Assembly (NCBI RefSeq): GCF_006517435.1
Contig: NZ_VHQG01000002.1
Span: 124,160-188,159 of the forward strand
DNA from: Schumannella soli
GTDB taxonomy: Bacteria; Actinomycetota; Actinomycetes; Actinomycetales; Microbacteriaceae
Direction: 5' to 3'
DNA: 64,000 bases
Under the pieces are notes generated by a model. It worked only from the letters and a program-made list of their open reading frames with translations, was not told the origin of the DNA and searched no databases. The position numbers were made by a program, and so were the translations under genes. Positions 1 through 6,429 of the stretch are shown here, piece by piece. Numbering within the stretch: position 1 is the stretch's first letter; every line of letters starts with the position of its first letter.

Positions 1-22
1 CGCAGCGCCCCGAGCGTCGACC

Positions 23-50
23 GCGCTAGACACGACGCGCTAGACACGAC
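23..50. repeat. Perfect tandem duplication of a 14-bp unit
   Basis: The unit gcgctagacacgac occurs at 23-36 and again at 37-50 with no mismatch. It directly abuts the hairpin at 50-84. Two copies only, so it is probably a slippage duplication in non-coding DNA; no function can be assigned. Confidence 0.75.
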
Positions 51-84
51 GATGCCCGGAGCGATTCGGGCGCTCCGGGCATCG
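50..84. terminator. Strong hairpin, probable intrinsic terminator
   Basis: Positions 50-63 pair perfectly with 71-84 (14 bp, arms beginning CGATGCCCGGAGCG) around a 7-nt loop. There is no U tract, which is common for actinobacterial terminators. It most likely ends a gene lying left of the window, or transcription of the 271-525 gene coming from the right. Confidence 0.5.
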
Positions 85-129
85 AGTACCGGTTGGAGCC
101 GAGGCCGCGATCAGGGAGACGGCCGTGCT

Positions 130-205
130 CGTTCGGGTGAGGCGGTAACCAGCCGCCGAGTTGGGAGACTAGCCGAACGAACGTGAGCGAATAACTAGAA
201 CGTTC
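130..205. other. Structured non-coding stretch with nested inverted repeats
   Basis: An outer pair CGTTCGG (130-136) / CCGAACG (173-179) encloses an inner hairpin GGCGG (141-145) / CCGCC (153-157) with a 7-nt loop. A further GAACGTTC palindrome lies at 198-205. The rest of positions 1-270 shows no gene. The fold could be an untranslated RNA, a terminator array or an operator. It does not match a tRNA or a riboswitch I recognise. Confidence 0.3.
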
Positions 206-270
206 GGTCCACGCACGCGGACTGCACGGATGTGCGAGCGGCCGCGTCGTGTCGGGTCAGGTGAACGGCG

Positions 271-525
271 TCAGTCGTGGTCGTCGCCGGCGGGATGATT
301 CCCGGCGGCGCGTCCGCGGCGGCGCTCGGCCCGCGACTGCTCGCGGGCGACCCGCTCGGCGACCGCGTCGATCACGGTCGGCCCGATGATGTCGCCGGCG
401 GGGGTGCCGACGAGCAGATCGTGCTCCTCGAAGAGGATGCCGGCGATGCGCCCGGCCGAGACCCGCGGGTGCGTCGCGGCGAGTCGGTTGACCAGCTGCT
501 CGAAGGTCTCGGCGGCGTCGGTCAC
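271..525 (-). CDS. Small conserved actinobacterial protein, possible three-helix-bundle dimerization domain
   Basis: This is an 84-residue soluble protein starting at a GTG. The start is chosen because TAGGAT (533-538, reverse strand) lies exactly 7 nt upstream, the leaderless-promoter spacing seen at many genes here; a longer frame reading further upstream looks non-coding. Residues about 8-40 (FEQLVNRLAATHP..., then ILFEEHDLL) resemble the short helical dimerization domains annotated in many actinobacterial small proteins. That family assignment is from memory of the pattern only. The tail is basic and then ends in an acidic/His stretch. It stands alone, and its role is unknown. Confidence 0.6.
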   Translation of the reverse strand: MTDAAETFEQLVNRLAATHPRVSAGRIAGILFEEHDLLVGTPAGDIIGPTVIDAVAERVAREQSRAERRRGRAAGNHPAGDDHD

Positions 526-931
526 GCGATGGATCCTACGCGCGGCCTCGGCGATCCGCGACGGCTGTCGGGGTGATTCCGGGGTTCTGTCGCTCGCTCG
601 CCCCGACATCGCCGGACGTCGCGCCGACGGTGCATCGACCTCGTCGGCTGGCCCTTCCGACGGCGTCGACTGCACATCCCCTCGGCCCTGGCAACCCCTG
701 TCGGCGCCCGAATGAGCGGCGTACAGTAAGCGCGCTCCCGGGGCGACGCGGCCCTCAACGCTCCGCGCGCCCGAGCACGCGTTCATCCCCCGCGCGCACG
801 AGAGTAGGGCGCCCGCGTCAGTGCGGACGCGGGGCGCCCGTCCAAGCTCGTCACCCTCGCGCTGACCTGCGGCGGGCATCCGTTCACCGGATCGCCGCCG
901 CCGCGTCACATCGGCGGCCTACCGTCGCGCC
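526..931. other. Gene-free stretch with one strong hairpin at 807-839
   Basis: No convincing gene lies in these 406 bases. The only clear structure is GGGCGCCCGCGTC (807-819) pairing with GACGCGGGGCGCCC (826-839), one base bulged, with a 6-nt loop; it looks like a terminator. A weak TACAGT at 722-727 might start a short plus-strand RNA ending at this hairpin, but no credible -35 box accompanies it. Confidence 0.4.
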
Positions 932-1075
932 ATGTCCCACTGCCCGACCTGCGGCTCCGGCGTCGTCTACCGCTACGACACCGCTCGCCGCTCCGGCTCG
1001 CTCTACGCCTGGTTCTGCCTGCAGCAGCCGCACGTCGTCGCCGACCCGCGCACGGCGATCAGCGACCGCCCCTGA
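932..1075 (+). CDS. 47-residue Cys-containing small protein, zinc-ribbon-like
   Basis: The protein begins MSHCPTCGSG and has a third Cys near residue 29 (WFCLQQPH), with His at positions 3 and 34. The CPxCG knuckle suggests a small zinc-ribbon, although a complete second CxxC is missing. Support for a real gene: TACCGT at 920-925 sits exactly 6 nt before the ATG, the leaderless-promoter arrangement recurrent in this window, and the frame keeps high G/C at third positions. It is short enough to be missed by gene finders. Function unknown. Confidence 0.55.
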   Translation: MSHCPTCGSGVVYRYDTARRSGSLYAWFCLQQPHVVADPRTAISDRP

Positions 1076-1097
1076 CGCGGAGACGCCCCGCCTCGTC

Positions 1098-1160
1098 TCG
1101 AGGATCGTGCCGACGCGTCGTTCTGGCGCGCTGATTCCGACGGGATGGCACGATCCTCGA
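1098..1160. repeat. Perfect 14-bp inverted repeat with 35-nt loop
   Basis: TCGAGGATCGTGCC (1098-1111) is the exact reverse complement of 1147-1160. The loop contains a further GACGCGTC palindrome at its left end. It lies between the 47-residue gene and nhaA. It may be a terminator for the former, a dispersed palindromic element, or an operator of nhaA; the long arms and loop fit a mobile palindrome or terminator better than a repressor site. Confidence 0.55.
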
Positions 1161-1262
1161 ACCGACGTGGGCGCTGAGTAGACTCGACTCCGGAGTGCCG
1201 GGAAGTCTGGTCGGCCCGCGCGTCACGTCGTGACCGCGGTGTGTCTTCGTCGTCGGGATCGC

Positions 1263-2447
1263 ATGTCTCTTCTCCGCTCCGAGCGCGTGGGCGCCGCCCT
1301 CCTGCTCGTCGCCGCTCTGCTTGGGCTGGTCGTCGCCAACTCGCCGATCGGACCGTCGGCCCTCGGGCTGCAGGAGGCGCATCTCGCGATCCCCGCGCTC
1401 GGCATCGATCTCTCGGTCGGTCACTGGATCAGCGACGGCCTGCTCGCGGTGTTCTTCCTGCTCGCTGCAATCGAGCTCAAGCACGAGCTGACGACCGGCG
1501 AGCTGAACTCGCCGTCACGGGCGCTGCGCCCGGCGGTGGCGGCCGTCGGCGGCGTCGTCGTGCCGATCGTGATCTTCCTCGTCGTGGTCGGCGCGTCCGG
1601 CGGCGGAGTCGAGCTGCTGCGGGGCTGGCCGGTTCCCACCGCGACCGACATCGCCTTCGCCCTCGGGGTGCTCGCCGTCTTCGGACGGGGGATGCCGTCG
1701 CGCGTGCGGTCGTTCCTGCTCGCCCTCGCGATCCTCGACGACATCATCGCGATCGTGATCATCGCCGTCGTCTTCGCGCATTCGCCCGACCTGCTGATGC
1801 TCGGCGGCGCGCTGGTCGCCGTCGTGGCGTTCGGGCTGCTCAGCACCCTGCTGCGGGGCGACCGCGTCGCATCCCGACCTCGGCGCGTGCTGATCGGGGT
1901 CGTGCTCGTCGTGCTGGGCCTCGTCGCCTGGGTGCTCGTGCTGCGGTCGGGCATCCACGCCACGATCGCCGGGGTCGCCCTCGGTCTCGCGATGAGCTCG
2001 GCGCCCGCAGGACGGCTGCGTCACCGGCTCGAGCCGATCTCGAACGCGACCGTGCTGCCGCTGTTCGCCTTCTCGGCCGCACTGGTCGTGATCCCCGCGG
2101 TCGCGCCTTCGCAGCTGTCCCCGGCGTTCTGGGGCATCGCCCTCGCACTGCCGCTCGGCAAGATCGTCGGCATCTCGCTCGGCGCCATCCTCTCGGCGCG
2201 CTTCGTGCCGCGAGCCTCGCGCACACGACCGGATCTGGGCGACGCGCTGGCGGTCGGCGCGCTCGGCGGCATCGGATTCACGGTGTCGCTGCTCATGAAC
2301 CAGCTCGCCTTCGCCGGCGACCGCACCGTCGCCGACGAGGGGACCCTGGCCGTGCTCGTGGGCTCGGGGGTGTCGATCGTGCTCGCCGCGGTGCTGCTGC
2401 GTTGGCGGGTGCGTCGGCGCCGTGCCGCGGCGGTCGCGACGAGCTGA
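1263..2447 (+). CDS. nhaA: Na+/H+ antiporter NhaA
   Basis: Inner-membrane antiporter exchanging cytoplasmic Na+ for external H+, used in salt and alkaline pH tolerance. The 394-residue product has about eleven hydrophobic helices. Family signatures are clear: PTATDIAFALGVLAVFG followed by LALAILDD, whose paired Asp residues correspond to the E. coli ion-binding D163/D164, and a late GGIGFTVSLLMNQLAF segment. Length equals the family norm. I chose ATG 1263 (MSLLRSERVGAALLL), which fits the usual NhaA N-terminus; a GTG at 1230 would add 11 basic residues. It is monocistronic as far as visible, with no NhaR-type regulator nearby. Confidence 0.95.
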   Translation: MSLLRSERVGAALLLVAALLGLVVANSPIGPSALGLQEAHLAIPALGIDLSVGHWISDGLLAVFFLLAAIELKHELTTGELNSPSRALRPAVAAVGGVVVPIVIFLVVVGASGGGVELLRGWPVPTATDIAFALGVLAVFGRGMPSRVRSFLLALAILDDIIAIVIIAVVFAHSPDLLMLGGALVAVVAFGLLSTLLRGDRVASRPRRVLIGVVLVVLGLVAWVLVLRSGIHATIAGVALGLAMSSAPAGRLRHRLEPISNATVLPLFAFSAALVVIPAVAPSQLSPAFWGIALALPLGKIVGISLGAILSARFVPRASRTRPDLGDALAVGALGGIGFTVSLLMNQLAFAGDRTVADEGTLAVLVGSGVSIVLAAVLLRWRVRRRRAAAVATS

Positions 2448-2513
2448 GATCCGCGGTGCCGGAGGCCTCGCCGTGTGTCCCGCGGCGTCCACCATCGCTG
2501 AGATGATCGGCGC

Positions 2514-2918
2514 ATGACCCGACGTCCGACCGTTCTCTTCGTCTGCGTGCACAACGCCGGTCGCTCGCAGATGGCCGCCGCGCTGCTGCGCGACGTCGCC
2601 GGCGATCGCATCGAGGTGCTCTCCGCGGGCAGCGAGCCGGCCGACCAGGTCAACCCGGTCGCCGTCGCGGCGCTCGCCGAGGTCGGCATCGATCTCGGAG
2701 AGGCGTCCCCGCGCATCCTCGCCGTCGACGACGTGCGCGCGAGCGACGTCGTCATCACGATGGGCTGCGGCGACGCCTGCCCGATCTTCCCCGGCAAGCG
2801 CTACGAGGACTGGGCGCTCGACGACCCCGCCGGTCAGCCGCTCGAGCGGGTGCGTCCGATCCGTGACGACATCCGTCGCCGGGTCGAAGCGCTCGCGACG
2901 GAGCTGCTCGACGCGTAG
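2514..2918 (+). CDS. arsC: Arsenate reductase / low-molecular-weight phosphatase-fold protein
   Basis: Cytosolic 134-residue protein of the LMW phosphotyrosine-phosphatase fold. The N-terminus has the phosphate/arsenate-binding loop CVHNAGRSQ (Cys at residue 11). A later MGCGDACP segment supplies two more Cys as in thiol-cascade arsenate reductases, and a DDPAG loop carries the catalytic Asp. Actinobacterial relatives work with thioredoxin or mycothiol. It is convergent with an ArsR-family gene, but no arsenite pump (ArsB/Acr3) is in view, so detoxification depends on a transporter elsewhere. Start ATG 2514 is the only reasonable one. Confidence 0.88.
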   Translation: MTRRPTVLFVCVHNAGRSQMAAALLRDVAGDRIEVLSAGSEPADQVNPVAVAALAEVGIDLGEASPRILAVDDVRASDVVITMGCGDACPIFPGKRYEDWALDDPAGQPLERVRPIRDDIRRRVEALATELLDA

Positions 2919-2960
2919 CCGCGGCAACCGCGTCGCCTATGACCGCCCGCCGCGCGGCGC

Positions 2961-3302
2961 TCAGGCCGTGGCTTCGGACGCGCTCGCGGCCTTCGGCGCG
3001 CGCTTCTTGCGCACCTCGCGCAGCACGATCTGCTCGGGGCAGACCGTGCTGAGGAAGTCGCCGACCGACAGCGCGAGGTTGTCGGCGACGAGGGAGTAGA
3101 GGATGCGGTTCGCGTCTCGGCGCTCGCTCACGAGCCCGGCCTGGCGCAGCACGCCGAGGTGCCGCGAGATCGTCGGACCCGAGGCGCTGAACTTCGCGGC
3201 GATCTCTCCGGCGGCGAGCTCGCCGTCTTTGAGGTCCTGCAGGATCTGGCGCCGCGTGGGGTGCGCGAGCGCGGCGAAGATGTCGCTCGCGGTGTCGGCC
3301 AT
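2961..3302 (-). CDS. ArsR-family winged-helix repressor
   Basis: DNA-binding dimeric repressor of 113 residues. The N-terminal MADTASDIFAALAHPTRR and the recognition region ASGPTISRHLGVLRQAGLV are typical of ArsR/SmtB. The metal-sensing ELCVCDL motif is absent, and only one Cys (in VCPEQ) is visible, so it may sense something other than arsenic. The tail is Lys/Arg/Ala rich. TAAATT sits exactly 6 nt before the ATG, implying a leaderless mRNA. It diverges from an SDR-fold gene across an A+T-rich region with repeats, so that gene, rather than arsC, is its likely target. Confidence 0.9.
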   Translation of the reverse strand: MADTASDIFAALAHPTRRQILQDLKDGELAAGEIAAKFSASGPTISRHLGVLRQAGLVSERRDANRILYSLVADNLALSVGDFLSTVCPEQIVLREVRKKRAPKAASASEATA

Positions 3303-3376
3303 GTTTGCAATTTAGCACCGAAGCTAGATATAACCGAGCTAGTTAGCCATTTAGCGAAATAGCTCAGGAGCAGATC
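3303..3376. promoter_or_regulatory. A+T-rich divergent promoter/operator between arsR-type gene and SDR
   Basis: Plus strand: TTGCAA (3305-3310), 18-nt spacer, TATAAC (3329-3334), then AGGAG (3366-3370) six nt before ATG 3377. Minus strand: TAAATT (3309-3314) 6 nt before the arsR-type ATG. GAGCTA (3337-3342) and TAGCTC (3361-3366 region) form an inverted pair, and TTAGC recurs several times. Binding of the ArsR protein here would block both promoters. The A+T richness contrasts sharply with its surroundings. Confidence 0.6.
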
Positions 3377-4261
3377 ATGCGCATCGCCATCACCGGAGGC
3401 GCCGGGTTCGTCGGCCGCCACCTCGCGGCCCGGCTCGATCCCGCATCCACCGTCATCGTCTCCCGCCGCACCGGAGTCGAGATCGACGACGTGGACGCGC
3501 TCGCCGCGGCCTTCGCCGGCTGCGACGCGGTCGCGCACTGCGCCGGCATCAATCGCGAGATCGGCGACCAGACCTTCCAGCGCGTGCACATCGACGGCAC
3601 TCGTGCGGTGATCGAGGCGGCGCGGCGGGCGGGAGTGAAGCGGATCGTGCTGCTCAGCTTCCTGCGCGCCCGCCCCGACTGCGGTTCGCCGTACCACGAG
3701 AGCAAATGGGCGGCCGAGCAGCTCGTGCGGGACTCGGGGCTCGATCACACGATCCTCAAGTCGGGCATGGTCTACGGCCGCGGCGACCACATGGTCGACC
3801 ACGTCACCAAGGCGGTGCGCACGCTGCCGGTGTTCGGCACGGTCGGGTTCCGCGAGCGCACGGTGCGTCCGGTTCCGGTCGACGACGCGGTGGATGTGCT
3901 GCTCGCGGCTCTCGAGGGGCGCATCGCCGAGCCGACGGTCGCGGTCATGGGCGCCGAGGAGCTTCCGCTCGGCGACGCCGTGCGCCGCATCGCCCGCGTC
4001 GCCGGCGGCCGCGTGCTCTACGTGCCGCTGCCGGTGTGGGCGATCCGGCTGCTCGCGCAGCTCACCGAGTGGACCATGAAAGTGCCGCTCGTCGCGAAGG
4101 CGCAGGCCGTGATGCTCGGCGAGGGCGTCAGCGAGGCGCTGCCGCCCGCGCCGGAGGTGCCCGCCGGCATCCGCCCGCGGCGCCGCTTCGACGACGACCG
4201 CATCCGAGCGGCCCTCCCCGACGGCGGCTTCACCTGCCGCGACCTGCGCTGGGTGCGGTGA
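3377..4261 (+). CDS. NAD(P)-binding SDR-fold protein (complex I NDUFA9-like atypical SDR)
   Basis: Predicted soluble or peripheral 294-residue Rossmann-fold protein. It starts MRIAITGGAGFVGRH (the TGGxGFxG dinucleotide motif), has the SDR pair YHESK near residue 114, and the segment SGMVYGRGDHM typical of the NDUFA9-like atypical SDR group. These proteins often bind NAD(P)H without a defined enzyme activity; substrate unknown. RBS AGGAG at 3366-3370. It diverges from the ArsR-family gene, which probably represses it. Confidence 0.82.
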   Translation: MRIAITGGAGFVGRHLAARLDPASTVIVSRRTGVEIDDVDALAAAFAGCDAVAHCAGINREIGDQTFQRVHIDGTRAVIEAARRAGVKRIVLLSFLRARPDCGSPYHESKWAAEQLVRDSGLDHTILKSGMVYGRGDHMVDHVTKAVRTLPVFGTVGFRERTVRPVPVDDAVDVLLAALEGRIAEPTVAVMGAEELPLGDAVRRIARVAGGRVLYVPLPVWAIRLLAQLTEWTMKVPLVAKAQAVMLGEGVSEALPPAPEVPAGIRPRRRFDDDRIRAALPDGGFTCRDLRWVR

Positions 4262-4288
4262 GTATCGCGTGCCGTCCGCGAGCGCGGA

Positions 4289-4660
4289 TCAAGCGGCGGA
4301 GACGGCGCGGGCGCTGCCGGAGAGGTATGCGAGCATGAGCTTTTTCGTGACGTCGAGCTCATAGGACCAGCGGGTCGGCTGCGCCGGGTACGCCGCGGCG
4401 AGTCGGACGAGGTGATCGTGGTCGATGAGTCGAAGCGCCGCCCACAGATCGGCGGCGCGCTCATGTCGCGGTGTCGAGGTCCTGTGGCCGAGCGCCGCGT
4501 GACCGAGTTCGTGAGCGAGCGTGCAGCGCTCGGCCACGGGCCCGAGCCCTGATCGCAAGAGGATCAGGCGATGATCGTCATACCAGCGTCCAGCCTCCGG
4601 GATCGCGCAGGTCTCGACGCGGATACCCATCTGCCGAGCGGCATCCCACGGATCGATCAT
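4289..4660 (-). CDS. ImmA/IrrE-family metallopeptidase
   Basis: Predicted zinc metallopeptidase of 123 residues with HELGH at residues 50-54, the DUF955/ImmA signature; a downstream Glu in HERAADLWAA is a plausible third ligand. In ICEBs1 and DISARM-unrelated phage systems, ImmA proteins cut an Xre-type repressor to induce genes. Here its ATG overlaps the stop of the preceding Xre-type gene by one base (TGATG), so the two are translationally coupled, as for immR-immA. The short length suggests a stand-alone peptidase without the extra domains of larger family members. Confidence 0.88.
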   Translation of the reverse strand: MIDPWDAARQMGIRVETCAIPEAGRWYDDHRLILLRSGLGPVAERCTLAHELGHAALGHRTSTPRHERAADLWAALRLIDHDHLVRLAAAYPAQPTRWSYELDVTKKLMLAYLSGSARAVSAA

Positions 4661-5070
4661 CAGTCTCCGGCCTCCTCGGGACTCACCGCCTCATCGCCGC
4701 GGTCGGCGGCGAATCGCTCTTCGTGTCGATGGTCTCCGATGGCGCCGACATCGTGAAGGGATGCCGTCGCGGGCTGGATGTCGGCGTCGATCCCGGCGAG
4801 GAAATCGGACGGTTCGAAGTGGAGCGCTCGTCCCAGGGCCTCGATGTCCGAGAGCGTGAAGCTCTTGCGCAGCATCAGTCGTTCGCTGAGATAACTGTCG
4901 CTGAGTCCGGCCACGCGGGCAACGGCGGCACGCGACATGTCGACCTCGTCGATGCGACGGGTGACCGCGCGGGCGGCGGCGACCGCGAAGGGGCTCGGGG
5001 CGGGCTCGGCTCTTCTCGGCACAGCCCCGACGGTATCCGAACCGATCCTGGCGGCGGCACTAGAGCACAC
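4660..5070 (-). CDS. Xre-type helix-turn-helix regulator paired with ImmA
   Basis: Transcription regulator of about 136 residues. The HTH lies centrally: MSRAAVARVAGLSDSYLSER followed by TLSDIEALGRALHFEPSDFL. The acidic, Glu/Asp-rich C-terminus is a plausible ImmA cleavage or regulatory tail. The start is uncertain: GTG 5070 is used (downstream of TATATA at 5089-5094); GTG 5022 is also possible, and a TTG at 5103 is unlikely. Translationally coupled to the metallopeptidase and divergent from another small HTH gene, giving a phage- or ICE-like repressor/antirepressor layout without any integrase or phage genes around. Confidence 0.78.
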   Translation of the reverse strand: MCSSAAARIGSDTVGAVPRRAEPAPSPFAVAAARAVTRRIDEVDMSRAAVARVAGLSDSYLSERLMLRKSFTLSDIEALGRALHFEPSDFLAGIDADIQPATASLHDVGAIGDHRHEERFAADRGDEAVSPEEAGD

Positions 5071-5080
5071 GTTTCGTTCG

Positions 5081-5123
5081 GATGTCCCTATATAGGTTGA
5101 CAAGTCATCTAAATAAGGAAAGC
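5081..5123. promoter_or_regulatory. A+T-rich divergent control region with palindromes
   Basis: CCTATATAGG (5087-5096) is a perfect 10-bp palindrome, followed by TTGACA (5097-5102) and the interrupted dyad TGAC-AA-GTCA. AAGGA (5115-5119) is a ribosome site for the rightward gene. These are plausible overlapping promoters and operator half-sites for the Xre-type protein. No clean -35/-10 pair with standard spacing could be fixed on either strand. Confidence 0.5.
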
Positions 5124-5381
5124 TTGACGCTCGTGAGTTCTCCGATTCCCTACGCCGAACACGTCGCGGCTCGGGTTCGGATGGAGATGCGAAATCAGGG
5201 CAAGCCGATCTCCGAGCTCGCCGCGATCCTCGACATGGAGAACGTCCGTGACGCTGTCGCCTTGCACGACGGCGTGGTCGCCCTGTCGTTGAGCGAGGTC
5301 GATCTCATCGCCGCGTGGCTCGGGGTTCCGCGAGCCGCTCTGCTGCGACGGATCTTCGACGAGTCGGATCGAGCGTCCTGA
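5124..5381 (+). CDS. Small HTH-fold protein opposite the Xre-ImmA pair
   Basis: An 85-residue protein with an Xre/Cro-like helical pattern: YAEHVAARVRMEMRNQGKPI, SELAAILDME, then LSEVDLIAAWLGVPRAALL. No other domain. TTG 5124 lies 4 nt after AAGGA; GTG 5133 is an alternative that removes three residues. By position it resembles the cro or antirepressor partner of a repressor, and its promoter shares the region used by the divergent Xre-type gene. Target genes are not visible; it may act only on this module. Confidence 0.65.
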   Translation: MTLVSSPIPYAEHVAARVRMEMRNQGKPISELAAILDMENVRDAVALHDGVVALSLSEVDLIAAWLGVPRAALLRRIFDESDRAS

Positions 5382-5429
5382 TCACCGCGTCCGGGCGGGC
5401 TCGTCCCTCGCCCGGCCGCGCTCACCCGT

Positions 5430-5466
5430 GCCCGGCCCGACGCTGCCCGAAAGCGGCGGGCCGGGC
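5430..5466. terminator. Hairpin between convergent genes
   Basis: GCCCGGCCCG (5430-5439) pairs perfectly with CGGGCCGGGC (5457-5466), and the 17-nt loop has an inner CGCT/AGCG stem. It separates the rightward small HTH gene from the leftward MmyB-like gene and can serve both. Confidence 0.6.
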
Positions 5467-5490
5467 CGGATCCTCAGCGGCGCCCGCCCC

Positions 5491-6342
5491 TCACAAGCTG
5501 AGCGACCGCTGATCCGCGCCGAGCACGCCCAGCAGCGCCAGCGCATCCGCGTCGGGCGAGCCGACCGGGGCGCTGTAGAGCACGAGGCGCTGGTCGCGCT
5601 CGGCGAGCGCGAGGGAGTCGCAGTCGACCGTGATCGAGCCGACGACCGGATGCTGGAACGTCTTCGTCAGCATCGGCGCTGACCGCACGTCGTGCTGCTC
5701 CCAGAGGCGGGCGAAGGTCGCGCTGCCGGTGCGCAGCTCGTCGATCAGCTCGGCGACCGAGTCGTCGTCGGGGTAGCGGGCGAGCGTCTGTCGCAGCTCG
5801 CTGACCGCGTGGTGCCGGAACTCGGCTCCGTCGGAGATGCCGTAGAGCGGGCTCGTCTCCGGGTCCGGGTCGAGGAATGCGCGTCGCGCCAGATTGCGGT
5901 CGCGCGGCGCGAGCGCGCCGAAGTCCTCCATCAGAGCCACCGTCAGGTCATTCCAGGCGAGTACCTCGAACGCGGCCGACATCACGAACCCGGCCGTGTT
6001 CGGCAGGCGCTCGAGCAGCGCGAGGATGCTCGGCCGCACATCGCGCCGCAGCTGCTGCGAGCGGATCGGGGCGGTGCCGGCGAGCGTGTGCAGGTGATCC
6101 GACTCCTCGGGCGTCAGCCGCAGAGCTCCGGAGATGCCGGCGAGCACCTCGGCCGACGGACGCGGGGCGCGACCCTGCTCGAGCCGTACGTAGTACTCGG
6201 TCGAGATGTGCGCGAGCACCGCGACCTCCTCGCGACGCAGGCCCGGGGTGCGGCGTCGCGGACCGGTCGGCAGGCCGACGTCCGCGGGGCTGCGCCGCTC
6301 GCGACGCCCGCGCAGGAACGCGGCGAGCTCCGTTCTGTCCAT
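5491..6342 (-). CDS. MmyB-like helix-turn-helix transcription regulator
   Basis: A 283-residue regulator with an N-terminal HTH (RTPGLRREEVAVLAHISTEYY, residues about 32-52) and a C-terminal PAS-like MmyB ligand-binding domain containing SAAFEVLAWNDL and RRAFLDPD. Members of this actinobacterial family normally repress an adjacent short-chain dehydrogenase and are thought to bind a fatty-acid-like or other small ligand. ATG 6342 gives the canonical start MDRTELAAFLRGRRE. Divergent from an SDR gene across a perfect 15-bp palindrome. Confidence 0.9.
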   Translation of the reverse strand: MDRTELAAFLRGRRERRSPADVGLPTGPRRRTPGLRREEVAVLAHISTEYYVRLEQGRAPRPSAEVLAGISGALRLTPEESDHLHTLAGTAPIRSQQLRRDVRPSILALLERLPNTAGFVMSAAFEVLAWNDLTVALMEDFGALAPRDRNLARRAFLDPDPETSPLYGISDGAEFRHHAVSELRQTLARYPDDDSVAELIDELRTGSATFARLWEQHDVRSAPMLTKTFQHPVVGSITVDCDSLALAERDQRLVLYSAPVGSPDADALALLGVLGADQRSLSL

Positions 6343-6378
6343 GCCCACCAGTGTGCGCTCCCGCGCCCGCCGCAGCCT

Positions 6379-6393
6379 GGTACCGCCGGTACC
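6379..6393. promoter_or_regulatory. Perfect 15-bp palindrome, likely MmyB-family operator
   Basis: GGTACCG-C-CGGTACC, two 7-bp arms around one central base, lies midway between the divergent regulator (start 6342) and SDR (start 6430). It is the only strong dyad in the gap, so it is the obvious binding site for the regulator. Confidence 0.65.
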
Positions 6394-6429
6394 TGAATGG
6401 GATGCGCGGCCGCGACGACGCTCGGAGGC

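Noticed and set aside
130-179. A tRNA or LexA box at the left edge
   Set aside because: No cloverleaf can be drawn, and the CGAAC/GTTCG half-sites do not have the 4-nt spacing of an actinobacterial LexA box.
722-839. Possible small RNA from TACAGT (722) to the hairpin at 807-839
   Set aside because: No credible -35 element and no structure in the body; kept only as a note in the intergenic entry.
1515-2927. A 470-codon open frame antisense to nhaA and arsC
   Set aside because: Low-complexity composition with no family resemblance, while both sense genes are certain.
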